DNA from: Bacillus ectoiniformans
GTDB lineage: Bacteria; Bacillota; Bacilli; Bacillales; Domibacillaceae
Assembly: GCF_016908875.1 (NCBI RefSeq)
Contig: NZ_JAFBES010000002.1
Span: 62,001 to 126,000 of the forward strand
Length of the DNA: 64,000 bases
Direction of reading: 5' to 3'
In this document: positions 1 to 8,607 of the stretch, piece after piece
Position numbering within the stretch: the first letter of the stretch is position 1
How the letters are laid out: the number at the start of each line of letters is the position of its first letter
The notes under the pieces: generated by a model
Databases searched by the model: none
What the model was told of the DNA's origin: nothing
What the model saw: the letters and a program-made list of their open reading frames with translations, nothing else
Program-made: the position numbers and the translations under genes

Positions 1-494
1 ATGATCAAAGCCGTCGTATAGGATAATCCGGTGATAGACTCCACGAGCCTAGCTCCGCCGATCCACTGTGCCGTCATCGCAGAAAATAAGAAAATAATAA
101 TGCTCAATACAGCGAGTATGACGACCCATTGGTTTTGATAGCGGGCATAGAGAAAATCAACAAGAGTGACAGCTTTGTATTTCCTAGCCATGATGGCAAA
201 TTTCTTCCCAAGAATCATCAGGACGAAGTATCCGGTAGCCACCTGGCTCATGGCCAAGAGAACCCAGGCAAGCCCGTATTGGTACGCCGCACCAGGCCCG
301 CTTAGAAAGCTTGATGCACTCCCATAAGTCGCAGCCATCGTCATCGCAAGAATAAAGCCCCCGAGCTCACGGCTGCCAAGGAAGTATTCCTGCACGAACA
401 CGTTAGAACTTTTCACAAATTTACTTGAATACAGACCAATCATAAAAATTAAAACTAAAAATATAAGGAGTGGCGCTACAACTGAAAGATTCAC
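1..494 (-). CDS. panF: Sodium/pantothenate symporter PanF, N-terminal part (runs off the window)
   Basis: Partial SSS-family transporter, expected to import pantothenate with sodium at the cytoplasmic membrane. About 164 residues are visible. They begin MNLSVVAPLLIFLVL and contain EYFLGSRELGGF, ATYGSASSFLSGPGAAYQYG, GKKFAI and FLYARYQ, which follow E. coli PanF closely in order and spacing. At least four hydrophobic segments are seen. The start is a GTG at 492-494 that overlaps the TGA of the upstream YhdT gene by 3 nt, so translation is probably coupled. The YhdT-PanF pair is a known conserved arrangement. The rest of the gene lies before base 1. High confidence in family; the substrate rests on resemblance to PanF. 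Confidence 0.85.
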   Translation of the reverse strand, partial: MNLSVVAPLLIFLVLIFMIGLYSSKFVKSSNVFVQEYFLGSRELGGFILAMTMAATYGSASSFLSGPGAAYQYGLAWVLLAMSQVATGYFVLMILGKKFAIMARKYKAVTLVDFLYARYQNQWVVILAVLSIIIFLFSAMTAQWIGGARLVESITGLSYTTALI

Positions 495-763
495 TCGTCA
501 TCTGCCTCCTCTTCAAAAGGCACTTCAGTAAAAAATACTTTCACAGCGAGATAAACCAGTCCCACCATGAGAACAAAACCAACAATGCAGCTGTAAAAAA
601 ACCAGGCAGGCATTCCCCATACATAACTGTATTCTTCAACAGGGTCACTGCCAAGCCCGTACGCAAAGCCAAACCACCAAACGAAATTGATCAGCACTAA
701 ACCCACACCGATCCACGCTTCACGTTTAGCAATTTTAAATCGTTCATCTTTTACTTCATTCAC
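491..763 (-). CDS. YhdT-family (DUF997) small membrane protein, PanF partner
   Basis: A protein of about 90 residues with two hydrophobic segments (around AWIGVGLVLINFVWWFGFAYG and FFYSCIVGFVLMVGLVYLAVK) and an acidic tail (PFEEEADDE), as in E. coli YhdT. I start it at the GTG at 761-763 because a good ribosome binding site (AGGAAAGG) lies just upstream and this gives the usual family length of 80-90 residues. A longer reading frame back to 844 adds 27 basic residues that the family lacks. It ends inside the start of panF. Its exact function is unknown; by association it is a subunit or helper of the pantothenate symporter. Confidence 0.75.
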   Translation of the reverse strand: MNEVKDERFKIAKREAWIGVGLVLINFVWWFGFAYGLGSDPVEEYSYVWGMPAWFFYSCIVGFVLMVGLVYLAVKVFFTEVPFEEEADDE

Positions 764-853
764 GAATTTCCGTCCTTTCCTAAAAATATACCGCAAAAAT
801 AATTGTGTTATTTTTACCATACGATAAGGAAGGACAGGTTGCAATCATTGATT

Positions 854-1630
854 TTATCTACCAAGCGATTGACCGGCATAGTTATGAACGAATGATGCAA
901 TGAGAGGATTGATTTGTTCGTAAGATTTAGTTGGCAGCTGATGATTGGCTTCATTAATAAAATGAATGCTTGACTGCGGAATCTGTTTATAATAAATGCT
1001 GTGATGATTAATTTGCTTTGCCCGGTCACTATAGATTAACATGAGCGGCGTTTGCCAGCTTTTCAAGTCATTCGTGATGTTAAACGCCAAAGAAAGCTGG
1101 TAAAAGTTCTGCCACACTCGTCGGTCAGCTCTCATCATTTGTTGATACATGATATCCTTTTCCACGTCATTTGAAAAATGACTAGAAGAGATCAGACGTG
1201 CCAGTGCAGCAGGAGCCACTTTCACCAGCTGAATGCCTATTCGGTGCTCCCATTTAAGCGCAGTTGTTCCCACTTTGGGAAAGCCGCCGGATAATAAGAC
1301 ACCGCTCACTCTCTCTGGATATGTTAAAGCATATTGCTGCACAACTGTTCCTCCCGAAGAATAGCCGAATAAGAAAACCTTCTCCTCACCTAGATGTTTT
1401 TGCACAATGTCGATGTCTTCAATAAAACTATTTAAGCTTGTGCCAAGGGATGAATTGCTTTTGCCGTGGCCGTTTAAATCCATTTGAACAATGGTCATTT
1501 CTTCTTGGAGTTCCAGCTGGTATTTAAAGACATACCCGCTCATTCCAGGGGGATGGATAAAGATCACAACCGGGCCCGTTCCCGTTTTCTCATAATAGAT
1601 CTTCTTGCCTCGTTCCTCTGCGTAAGGCAT
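854..1630 (-). CDS. Alpha/beta-fold hydrolase
   Basis: A single-domain alpha/beta hydrolase of about 258 residues, near the usual length. The nucleophile elbow GYSSGG gives the catalytic Ser, SDRAKQ carries the probable acid (Asp), and EANHQLPTK the catalytic His close to the C terminus. The oxyanion loop is IHPPGMSG. No signal peptide is present, so it is cytoplasmic. The ATG at 1630 is preceded by AAAGGTG at good spacing; a GTG 9 nt upstream overlaps that site and is less likely. It lies downstream of thrB on the same strand but behind thrB's terminator, so it is probably a separate unit. The substrate cannot be deduced; esterase, lactonase and C-C hydrolase are all possible. Confidence 0.8.
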   Translation of the reverse strand: MPYAEERGKKIYYEKTGTGPVVIFIHPPGMSGYVFKYQLELQEEMTIVQMDLNGHGKSNSSLGTSLNSFIEDIDIVQKHLGEEKVFLFGYSSGGTVVQQYALTYPERVSGVLLSGGFPKVGTTALKWEHRIGIQLVKVAPAALARLISSSHFSNDVEKDIMYQQMMRADRRVWQNFYQLSLAFNITNDLKSWQTPLMLIYSDRAKQINHHSIYYKQIPQSSIHFINEANHQLPTKSYEQINPLIASFVHNYAGQSLGR

Positions 1631-1700
1631 AGTCTTCACACCTTTTTTGGTCTAGTATCAGCCTGCATAGCTGAAAACATACGAACGATCAGACCACAGG

Positions 1701-1730
1701 AAAAAAGCTCCGGCATTAACCGAAGCTTTT
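1701..1730 (-). terminator. Terminator of the hom-thrC-thrB operon
   Basis: On the minus strand a 10-bp stem (AAAGCTTCGG / CCGGAGCTTT, one G-T pair) with a 6-nt loop is followed by six T residues (1701-1706). The thrB stop codon TAA sits in the loop, so the last thrB codons form the 5' arm. Confidence 0.85.
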
Positions 1731-2627
1731 ATTTTTAATTTTTTTTTGGACACCGTTTGAATCAATTTCGAGCTGCAGCACATCGCAATCATCAAAACGT
1801 TCTTGTAAACACTCAGCGATTACCTGCGCTTTTCCTTTTGGCGTAAAAGTTAAGATCGTGGGACCCGCTCCGCTGATCACGGTCGCAAAAGCACCCGTTT
1901 CTTTTGCCAGGACTCTCGCATCTTCAAACTCTTTAATTAAATGAGCGCGGTACTGCTCATGAAACACATCACGTTCCATCATTTCGCCCGCTAAAGAATA
2001 ATTCTCCGTCGCAAGCGCTGCGATTAATACATTAGATACTGCACTGGCTTCAACAGCCTGCTGCCTTGTGTAAGAATCCGGAAGCGCGCTTCGTGCCTCT
2101 TCTGTTTTCAGTTCATAACGAGGAACCGTCACAATTAGATCCATATCCGGTGCAGGCAAATGAACAATCTCAGCCGTTTCTCCGAACGAAACGCCAACGA
2201 CCATGCCTCCGTAAATAGACGCCCCAATATTATCAGGGTGCCCTTCATAGGAATTGCCGATTTGAAGCTTTTCCTTATTCGTAAGCCCGAGGTTAGCATA
2301 AATATCCGCCAGTTCAATGCCAGCCGCAATCGCTGCCGCACTGCTTCCGAGACCGCGAGCGAGAGGAATATCACTATGCATGCGCACCTTCAATGGAGGA
2401 AGATCTCCCCCGTGAAGGTCGGCTGTTTTTTTCGCCACTTGATAAACCAAGTGGCTTTCATCTGTCGGCAGCCCTTGCAGGATCTCTGATGTATGTTCAA
2501 ACGACCATTTCTCGGCACGTTCCACTTCAAGCGTTAAGTAAAGATTAAAGGCGAGGCCGATGGAATCAAACCCCGGCCCCAGATTTGCCGTGCTAGCCGG
2601 CACCTTGATCACATCAGGTGCACTCAT
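1716..2627 (-). CDS. thrB: Homoserine kinase
   Basis: Phosphorylates homoserine to O-phosphohomoserine, the penultimate step of threonine synthesis. It is a GHMP kinase of 303 residues, the normal length. The N terminus [19 protein letters not shown] is the family signature, the ATP-binding loop is [16 protein letters not shown] (about residues 88-103), and ISGAGPTI is the C-terminal GHMP motif. The ATG overlaps the thrC stop by 4 nt (2624-2627), giving translational coupling. It is the last gene of hom-thrC-thrB, and its stop codon lies in the loop of the operon terminator. Very high confidence. Confidence 0.97.
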   Translation of the reverse strand: MSAPDVIKVPASTANLGPGFDSIGLAFNLYLTLEVERAEKWSFEHTSEILQGLPTDESHLVYQVAKKTADLHGGDLPPLKVRMHSDIPLARGLGSSAAAIAAGIELADIYANLGLTNKEKLQIGNSYEGHPDNIGASIYGGMVVGVSFGETAEIVHLPAPDMDLIVTVPRYELKTEEARSALPDSYTRQQAVEASAVSNVLIAALATENYSLAGEMMERDVFHEQYRAHLIKEFEDARVLAKETGAFATVISGAGPTILTFTPKGKAQVIAECLQERFDDCDVLQLEIDSNGVQKKIKNKSFG

Positions 2628-3685
2628 GCACGAACAACCCCTTCAATATAATCGAATACGGCTTTTTCATCGTTTGGCAGAACGACAGGTTTTTGAGCAA
2701 TGCGCTCAATCGCTGTTTGAGGATCTTTTAATCCATTTCCAGTTAACACGGCAACAATCGTAGAGCCTTCAGGGATTTCTCCTGACTTGCGGTGTTTAAT
2801 GATTCCGGCAATAGATGCACAAGAAGCAGGTTCTGCGAAGATGCCTTCTTCTCTCGTAATCATTTCAAATGCTTCTAGAATTTCTTCATCCGTTACTAAG
2901 TCGATCTTACCGCCAGACTCATCACGTGCCGCAACGGCTTTATCCCAGCTAGCTGGATTTCCGATCCGAATCGCTGTTGCAATCGTTTCTGGCTGTTCGA
3001 TCACCATATTTTTTACGATGGCTGCAGCACCTTCTGCCTGGAACCCGTGCATTTTCGGAAGGCCTGTTTGGAATTTCTCGTTGTATTCTTTGAAGCCTTT
3101 CCAGTAGGCCGTAATGTTCCCTGCATTTCCAACCGGAATCGCGAGTACATCCGGCGCTTTTCCTAACTGATCGCAAATTTCAAAAGCCGCTGTTTTTTGG
3201 CCTTCGATTCGATAAGGATTAACAGAGTTCACAAGCGTAATTGGTGAATGCTCGCTGATTTGGCGAACCATTTTCAACGCTTCATCAAAGTTACCTTCAA
3301 TAGAAACGATCTCCGCTCCATACATCATCGCCTGAGCCAGTTTGCCCATCGCGATTTTCCCTTCAGGAATAACAATGATTGCGCGCATGCCTGCACGTGC
3401 AGCATAAGCCGCTGCTGCCGCAGACGTATTGCCCGTTGACGCACAGATCACAGTATTGCTTCCAGCTTCCTTGGCTTTAGCCACCGCCATCACCATGCCG
3501 CGGTCTTTAAAAGAACCTGTAGGATTCGTTCCTTCTGTTTTTACATAAATTTGAACGCCCAATTTTTTAGAAATATTCTCAAGTGGAATTAATGGTGTGT
3601 TTCCTTCCATTAATGACAGTTCTGGTGTTTCTTCAGTTACAGGCAAGAATTCTTTATATTGTTTAATTAGGCCTTCCCATTTCAT
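2624..3685 (-). CDS. thrC: Threonine synthase
   Basis: Converts O-phosphohomoserine to threonine; a PLP fold-type II enzyme of 353 residues. The PLP lysine is in GSFKDRG (Lys60). SLMEGNTPL near the N terminus, the phosphate-binding loop PVGNAGN and the C-terminal [11 protein letters not shown] are all present. This is the short bacillar class, without the long N-terminal extension of the E. coli enzyme. It overlaps hom by 4 nt at its start and thrB by 4 nt at its end, so the three genes form one tightly coupled operon. Very high confidence. Confidence 0.97.
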   Translation of the reverse strand: MKWEGLIKQYKEFLPVTEETPELSLMEGNTPLIPLENISKKLGVQIYVKTEGTNPTGSFKDRGMVMAVAKAKEAGSNTVICASTGNTSAAAAAYAARAGMRAIIVIPEGKIAMGKLAQAMMYGAEIVSIEGNFDEALKMVRQISEHSPITLVNSVNPYRIEGQKTAAFEICDQLGKAPDVLAIPVGNAGNITAYWKGFKEYNEKFQTGLPKMHGFQAEGAAAIVKNMVIEQPETIATAIRIGNPASWDKAVAARDESGGKIDLVTDEEILEAFEMITREEGIFAEPASCASIAGIIKHRKSGEIPEGSTIVAVLTGNGLKDPQTAIERIAQKPVVLPNDEKAVFDYIEGVVRA

Positions 3686-4983
3686 TTGGCTCCGTCTCCT
3701 TCTGCACGGTAGAAGCTTTCTACCGATTTAACTACTGATAGATCTTTCATTTGTTCTAAGACATTTTCATAGTTTTCTAAAGATGCCTTGTGAGTAACAA
3801 TCACGATTTCCGCTACGCCTTCTTCTTCTAACGGTAATTGAAGAATCTTTTCAAAGCTGATGGAATGCTGAGCAAACAGTTTCGTTAACTCAGAGAACGC
3901 GCCGACTTCATCACGCACATGAAGGCGAATAAAGTATTTGGCAAAACGCTCATTCGATGTTTTCAGTTGCTTTTCAAATTGTGGAGCAAGCGCGCTTCTT
4001 CCGTTCACGCCAAGACGCATATTTTTCACAACCGCGACTAAATCACTGACAATTGAAGTGGCTGTCGGCAAGCTTCCTGCACCTGGTCCGTAGAACATCG
4101 TTTCGCCTACCGCTTCTCCGTATACATACACAGCATTATATTCGTCATTTACAGCTGCTAATGGGTGATCATTGGATAAGAACGTCGGCTGTACGCTGAC
4201 TTCTGCACGAGAATCATCTTGATCCGCATAACCAATCAGCTTCATTGTATATCCAAGCATGCTGCCATATTTCAAATCATTTTTCGATACATTTGATATA
4301 CCGCTGACACTAACATCGTCAAGCTCAATATCCATGGAGAAAGCTAAACGGGCTAGGATTGCCATTTTGCGCGCCGCATCCAGTCCTTCTACATCAGACG
4401 TTGGATCAGCTTCAGCGAATCCTAAGTCTTGCGCGTCACTTAGAGCTTTCTCATAAGACAAGCCGTCTTTATTCATCTTCGTTAAAATGTAGTTCGTTGT
4501 ACCATTCACAATTCCCATCATTTTTTGGATCTTATCAGATGATAAACCGTCTGCTAGTCCTCTGATGATTGGAATACCACCAGCTACACTTGCTTCATAA
4601 AATAAATCAGCATTGTTTTCAGCGGCTACCTTTTGCAATTCAGAGCCATATAAAGCAATTAAGTCTTTATTCGCTGTTACGACATGTTTCTTCGCATTGA
4701 GTGCATCAATTATGTATTGGCGTGTATCTTCAATTCCGCCCATGACTTCCACAATCACATCAATATCCGGATCGTTTACGACATCATATGGATCAGTAGT
4801 GAGGAAATCGCTGCTTAATTCCACATCACGGGATTTATCAATGTTTTTAACAAGCACTTTTTTAATCGATACCGGACATCCGACTTGATGAACAAGCTGC
4901 TCCTGGTGATCTTGTATTAACTTTACTACTCCTGTGCCTACTGTACCTAAACCTAATAATCCTACATTTACGTTGTCTGTCAT
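3682..4983 (-). CDS. hom: Homoserine dehydrogenase with C-terminal ACT domain
   Basis: Reduces aspartate semialdehyde to homoserine, the branch point to threonine and methionine. Its 433 residues hold an N-terminal Rossmann fold ([12 protein letters not shown], residues 7-18), a catalytic domain ([24 protein letters not shown]) and a C-terminal ACT domain from about residue 350 ([20 protein letters not shown]), which normally gives threonine feedback control. The ATG is preceded by GAGGTGAGGAAG, a strong ribosome binding site. It is first in hom-thrC-thrB and lies 50-80 nt from a clear SigA promoter. I saw no leader peptide or T-box in the short leader. Confidence 0.97.
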   Translation of the reverse strand: MTDNVNVGLLGLGTVGTGVVKLIQDHQEQLVHQVGCPVSIKKVLVKNIDKSRDVELSSDFLTTDPYDVVNDPDIDVIVEVMGGIEDTRQYIIDALNAKKHVVTANKDLIALYGSELQKVAAENNADLFYEASVAGGIPIIRGLADGLSSDKIQKMMGIVNGTTNYILTKMNKDGLSYEKALSDAQDLGFAEADPTSDVEGLDAARKMAILARLAFSMDIELDDVSVSGISNVSKNDLKYGSMLGYTMKLIGYADQDDSRAEVSVQPTFLSNDHPLAAVNDEYNAVYVYGEAVGETMFYGPGAGSLPTATSIVSDLVAVVKNMRLGVNGRSALAPQFEKQLKTSNERFAKYFIRLHVRDEVGAFSELTKLFAQHSISFEKILQLPLEEEGVAEIVIVTHKASLENYENVLEQMKDLSVVKSVESFYRAEGDGAK

Positions 4984-5037
4984 TCTTCCTCACCTCTGTG
5001 TATTTATATCGTGTACATTTGTTTTTCCATAGTAGAC

Positions 5038-5066
5038 ATTATATATGGAAGAATAGAGTTTGACAA
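5038..5066 (-). promoter_or_regulatory. SigA promoter of hom-thrC-thrB
   Basis: Reading the minus strand, TTGTCA (5061-5066) is followed after exactly 17 nt by TATAAT (5038-5043). Transcription would start near 5030, giving a leader of about 45 nt with no room for a T-box. Confidence 0.75.
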
Positions 5067-5220
5067 CCTAATATTTTATTAAAATATAATTTTTCGTCTT
5101 TTCTAAATTTTATAGAAAAGAGTTCGTTCTTTCAACAAAAATATTCTAGTTCTTGGGAGTTTTATAAGTGCAATGAAATACCGATAGAAATAGACCCGTA
5201 TTTAGGGGGTTATTGGACAT

Positions 5221-5252
5221 AAAAAAGCACAGACACCATACAATGTCCATGC
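5221..5252 (-). terminator. Terminator after the DUF2306-like gene
   Basis: On the minus strand a 9-bp stem with two G-T pairs (GCATGGACA / TGTCTGTGC) and an 8-nt loop is followed by six T residues. It lies just after the stop codon at 5259. Confidence 0.8.
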
Positions 5253-5258
5253 ATTTTC

Positions 5259-5963
5259 TCAAGCTTGAATCGAAGACCCCTTCTTCCCATTAAACTTCCG
5301 CTGATAATACACTGAAAACCCAATAATCACCGGTACGAGCACAAATGTCGGCAGCAGCCATAATAATAAATTACTGGATGAAATGTTCAATAATCTAGGC
5401 GCTCCGAAGACGGTAAAGGCCGTAACTGTTGAAATACAGCACGCAATCATGCCCCCGAAGTGTTCAAAATACCAATGCATCTTCCTATTCGGTTTTCTCA
5501 GCCAGTAATTTAATTGAGTCCCGCCTAAAAATAGACCGAGCAGAGGAAAATACGTGATGAGTGGGGAATCAATCGACACGCCATAGATTCCTATTCCAAT
5601 ACCGGAACATAGTAATAGTAAACTGACAAACAGGTCTAACACCTGGCGATGAGGTTCTTTTCGTTTTTTAAACCGCAGCACACGAATCCCGTACCAGGCA
5701 GATGCACCGCTTAATATGGAAATAAAGATTAAAAACCACGAGAACGATACCCTTTCAAGATCCGCCTGTTCATCAAAGAAAATTCTAAAAGCCCCCATAT
5801 AAAAGGAAGATACAGCCACTATTCCCATTGCATATACGTAGATCCAACCCACAAGATTGTGTACTTTTCCCCCTTTTTTAGTCACGATCGGAATCCAAAA
5901 GACAATCAAGGCTAAAAATCCTGCGGCGATATGCAGGATTTTAAATATATTGAAAATCTCCAC
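5259..5963 (-). CDS. Multi-pass membrane protein, DUF2306-like
   Basis: A 234-residue membrane protein with about seven hydrophobic segments. HIAAGFLAL near the N terminus and KVHNLVGWIYVYAMG resemble the conserved His-containing motifs of DUF2306 proteins, which are predicted membrane proteins that may bind haem or a cofactor (function unknown). A third motif, MHWYFEHFGGMIACC, adds more His residues in the second half. It lies 29 nt downstream of another membrane protein gene (5993-6538) on the same strand, so the two may be co-transcribed, and it ends at a strong terminator. Family assignment is moderate; no function is claimed. Confidence 0.65.
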   Translation of the reverse strand: MEIFNIFKILHIAAGFLALIVFWIPIVTKKGGKVHNLVGWIYVYAMGIVAVSSFYMGAFRIFFDEQADLERVSFSWFLIFISILSGASAWYGIRVLRFKKRKEPHRQVLDLFVSLLLLCSGIGIGIYGVSIDSPLITYFPLLGLFLGGTQLNYWLRKPNRKMHWYFEHFGGMIACCISTVTAFTVFGAPRLLNISSSNLLLWLLPTFVLVPVIIGFSVYYQRKFNGKKGSSIQA

Positions 5964-5992
5964 TAATCATCACTCCACCTTTATACTTTTCC

Positions 5993-6538
5993 TTATTGTA
6001 TGATTGACTTATTTTCTTTCAAAACCCCTAACACAGTAATGAAGAAAATAGTGGCGATGACAAACGGGAGCAATTGAAATACGTAGGCTTGAAAGACACT
6101 TCCAATAATTAATGAGGAACTCGTCATAGCCAATGTTAAGAAAAGGTAAGACTTGCTGTTGTAGAGCCAATAATAAACAATAAAGTGCGATCCCCCGAGG
6201 AGACCAATGGTGAATGGCAGCCAATTGGGACTAATTTGATAAATGACAATAAATACTGGGATATAAAACGATTGCATGCCTGCTGCAAGTCCGCCTAATG
6301 TGGCGAGAGGATTGCCTTTCTGAAAATAATTAATCCCTGCGAACTTTCCCAGAAGCACGCCCAGCGGAAAAATAGAACCCATCCCTACTACCCAAATGAA
6401 GTGAATTATTTCTACCGGAAGCAAGAAAGATAAAATTCCAAGAATGAAATGATAAATGCCTCCGGCTAGTAAAATGGTATAGCCTCTTTTGCTTGTAAAA
6501 ATTAAATCTTGTTTATAATTTGTAAATGTTGCTTCCAT
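5993..6538 (-). CDS. Multi-pass membrane protein, DUF7010-like, unknown function
   Basis: A 181-residue protein with about six hydrophobic segments and a short cytoplasmic N terminus (MEATFTNYKQDLIFTSKRG). A central run, PLGVLLGKFAGINYFQKGNP, separates the helices. The composition and topology resemble small bacillar proteins filed under DUF7010, but I rely on general resemblance only. No catalytic residues stand out. It precedes the DUF2306-like gene by 29 nt in the same direction, which suggests a two-gene unit. Confidence 0.55.
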   Translation of the reverse strand: MEATFTNYKQDLIFTSKRGYTILLAGGIYHFILGILSFLLPVEIIHFIWVVGMGSIFPLGVLLGKFAGINYFQKGNPLATLGGLAAGMQSFYIPVFIVIYQISPNWLPFTIGLLGGSHFIVYYWLYNSKSYLFLTLAMTSSSLIIGSVFQAYVFQLLPFVIATIFFITVLGVLKENKSIIQ

Positions 6539-6697
6539 AAAGTCCCCCTAACGACTATTCTGCCTATCTATTTTTCACTTCCTATTATTTTACAGCACAT
6601 GACTAATTTACTATACTATTTTTTTGATTTTTTATTTTTCGCTGCTTATTTATTTGAATTTTGCACAATATACTTTTTTAGAATTTAATTTTCACAT

Positions 6698-6730
6698 AAA
6701 AAATACTGTTGAGGCTAATCAACAGTATTT
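6698..6730 (-). terminator. Terminator of the OsmC-like gene
   Basis: A perfect 12-bp inverted repeat (AAATACTGTTGA, 6701-6712, and its complement 6719-6730) with a 6-nt loop. On the minus strand it follows the stop codon at 6740 and runs into T residues. Confidence 0.85.
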
Positions 6731-6739
6731 TCCACTGAC

Positions 6740-7195
6740 TTATTTTGTTTTCCAGCTCGCCTTAATCTCTACTCCCGCATCTTGAATCAAATTAAAGACT
6801 GGGCATCTGCGTTCAACTTCGGCTTTCAATTCATTGATTCTAGCTTCAGTTTCATTTGTTGTTAAAATCACTTCAAATCGGACACTTTTAAAATGAGGAG
6901 ATACATCTTTCTGGCCTTCTAATCCACGCAGGTCGATGACACCGGAATTTTTGAATTCAACTCCTGTGTAACTAAAATCCATTTCTTTTCCCACTAGTGC
7001 AATGACCACCGATGTACAGCCGCTTAAAGCTGCCAGCACATACTCCATTGGGTTAGGACCATGATCTTCTCCACCTAATGCTGCAGGTTCATCCATAATC
7101 AATTTCTCAAAGTTTCGGATGCTAATCCCTGTTTTAACTCCACCTTCCCATAAACCGCCTGTTGAAACTTTTACTAATTTTTCCGTACTGATCAT
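6740..7195 (-). CDS. OsmC/Ohr-family protein
   Basis: A 151-residue OsmC-fold protein. Typical features are GPNPMEYVLAALSGCTSVV, with a Cys at the start of the central helix, and a second Cys in ERRCPVFN, the usual peroxidatic/resolving pair for reducing organic hydroperoxides with dithiol help. The length is normal. It is more like the general OsmC/YhfA branch than Ohr itself, so the substrate is uncertain. It is a single-gene unit with its own terminator and no MarR/OhrR-like regulator next to it. Cytoplasmic. Confidence 0.85.
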   Translation of the reverse strand: MISTEKLVKVSTGGLWEGGVKTGISIRNFEKLIMDEPAALGGEDHGPNPMEYVLAALSGCTSVVIALVGKEMDFSYTGVEFKNSGVIDLRGLEGQKDVSPHFKSVRFEVILTTNETEARINELKAEVERRCPVFNLIQDAGVEIKASWKTK

Positions 7196-7306
7196 TACAA
7201 ATCACCTATCCTTATAAAATTAGTTGGTTTTATAACTATAAACGATTTAATGTTATCTGTAAACTCAGAATTATTAAAAATCATTGAACTGATAGTTCTA
7301 AACACA

Positions 7307-7340
7307 GCAAAAGAGAATCTATATTTAGATCCTCTTTTGC
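7307..7340 (-). terminator. Terminator of the YdhK-like lipoprotein gene
   Basis: A 15-bp stem (GCAAAAGAGGATCTA / TAGATTCTCTTTTGC on the minus strand). The one imperfect pair is G-T on the minus strand but A-C on the plus strand, which fits use by the minus-strand gene. Confidence 0.75.
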
Positions 7341-7349
7341 TTCAGTCAA

Positions 7350-7961
7350 TTATTTTACAGGAGCCAATTCACTCTCTGTTACCCACTTATGATTCGTCAC
7401 TTTCTCGCCGCCTGTTGTCGGTGTGTAATCAACCATATAGACAGTTGTTTCTTCAGCCGAGTCAATTGTTGCTTCGGCATCCTTCATGCCTTCCATATGA
7501 TCGGCTTCTAGTGTTGATTTATCTCCTGGATTCAGCGGCTCATCACCGGCATCTTTCAACTCTTCATGGATCACCCATTTATGGTCGGTGACTTTTTCGC
7601 CGACTGTTGCAGGTGTATAGGAAACCGTATAAACAGTCGTGTCAAATGCTCCTGAAATAGTGGCTTCTGCCCCGTTCATTCCCGGCATATGATCTGCATT
7701 GATCATAGCTTGACTGCCTACTTCGTATGTCGGTGCCTCTGCTTCCATTAATCCTTCAGGAATTTCACCTGACCCTGAATGATCCATTCCTTCATGACCA
7801 GCGTGTTCCCCTTGATCAGCAGGTTCTTCTTTCACTTCCTCTTGCATCTGTGGTTCTTCTTTCGGCTCTTCCTTCATTTCTTCTTCATTTGAACATGCAG
7901 AAATGGAGACTGCTGCTGCTAGAGAAGCGATGCCTGTCATCCATTTTTTTCGTCTACTCAT
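7350..7961 (-). CDS. YdhK-like lipoprotein with two DUF1541 repeats
   Basis: A predicted lipoprotein of 203 residues. The N terminus MSRRKKWMTGIASLAAAVS leads to the lipobox SISAC, then a Glu-rich linker with HAGHEGMDHSGSG. Two tandem DUF1541 modules follow (about residues 82-140 and 144-200), each with DHM-GM-AEATI, TTVY-V-YTPTT-GEKVT-HKWV. This is the architecture of B. subtilis YdhK. The His/Met-rich stretches suggest metal, perhaps copper, binding, but that is inference. It is anchored on the outer face of the membrane and has its own terminator. Confident in family; function unproven. Confidence 0.85.
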   Translation of the reverse strand: MSRRKKWMTGIASLAAAVSISACSNEEEMKEEPKEEPQMQEEVKEEPADQGEHAGHEGMDHSGSGEIPEGLMEAEAPTYEVGSQAMINADHMPGMNGAEATISGAFDTTVYTVSYTPATVGEKVTDHKWVIHEELKDAGDEPLNPGDKSTLEADHMEGMKDAEATIDSAEETTVYMVDYTPTTGGEKVTNHKWVTESELAPVK

Positions 7962-8049
7962 AACTGTTCCCCCTAAAAATCAAATTTTCTATGTAAGGCT
8001 TTCACAATTACTATTATAATACTGACTAGAATAAATCGTCTAACAATAA

Positions 8050-8079
8050 CAAGCGGAAGGCTATATTCCCTTCCGCTTG
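8050..8079 (-). terminator. Terminator of the DUF302 gene
   Basis: An 11-bp perfect stem (CAAGCGGAAGG and complement) with an 8-nt loop directly after the stop at 8086, followed on the minus strand by a T-rich stretch. Confidence 0.75.
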
Positions 8080-8085
8080 CATTTA

Positions 8086-8469
8086 TTATTTCACTTGGTC
8101 GATACAGCCGATCAAACGATTTTCAATGTCAGCTGCTAGCCCTTTTAGCTGTTCATTTTCTAGCATCTCAATTAAATAGGTTGGTTTCGGCATGCCGATT
8201 TTTGTTTGTCCATCTTCTTCATACACAACCACTTTGCAAGGGAGAAAATAAGAAGCTAAGCTTTCTTCTTCGAGCACTTTTTTAGCTTCGCCAGGATTGC
8301 ACACTTCTAATACAACGAACTTTTTGTCAAACTCAAGTCCCTTTTCCTGCAGCTTATCTTTAATATCGAACTGCCAGAGGACACCGAATTTTTCGGATTT
8401 TAGGGATTCTTCGAGTGCAGTGATGGCTTCTTCAACAGAAGCAGTTACCGGTTTTGTGTAATGAAACAT
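8086..8469 (-). CDS. DUF302 domain protein
   Basis: A small cytoplasmic protein of 127 residues. Two features fit the DUF302 fold: an N-terminal SVEEAITALEESLKSEKFGVLWQFD and the core LEVCNPGEAKKVLEEE...LPCKVVVYEEDG, in which the Cys of CNP and PC are characteristic. DUF302 proteins are widespread with no settled function; a link to sulfur or redox chemistry has been suggested from context. It is preceded by a plausible ribosome binding site and ends at its own terminator. Nothing nearby narrows its role. Confidence 0.85.
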   Translation of the reverse strand: MFHYTKPVTASVEEAITALEESLKSEKFGVLWQFDIKDKLQEKGLEFDKKFVVLEVCNPGEAKKVLEEESLASYFLPCKVVVYEEDGQTKIGMPKPTYLIEMLENEQLKGLAADIENRLIGCIDQVK

Positions 8470-8570
8470 CTTTCATCATCCACCTTTCTCTTTTCTTCAC
8501 ATAAGTAAGTGTTCCCTAAATTCTGCTTGGAAAACTATTTTTTAGCCTCATTTTGTTTATTAAACGAACG

Positions 8571-8603
8571 AAAAAACCAAGCTGCCAATTTAGCAGCTTG
8601 GTT
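8571..8603 (-). terminator. Terminator of ltaS
   Basis: A perfect 11-bp stem (AACCAAGCTGC and complement) with a 7-nt loop, followed on the minus strand by six T residues (8571-8576), immediately after the ltaS stop at 8608. Confidence 0.9.
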
Positions 8604-8607
8604 TGAA

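Noticed and set aside
5060..5090. Plus-strand TTGACA...TATAAT
   Set aside because: The spacer is 19 nt, it overlaps the good minus-strand hom promoter and there is no plus-strand gene downstream for over 6 kb.
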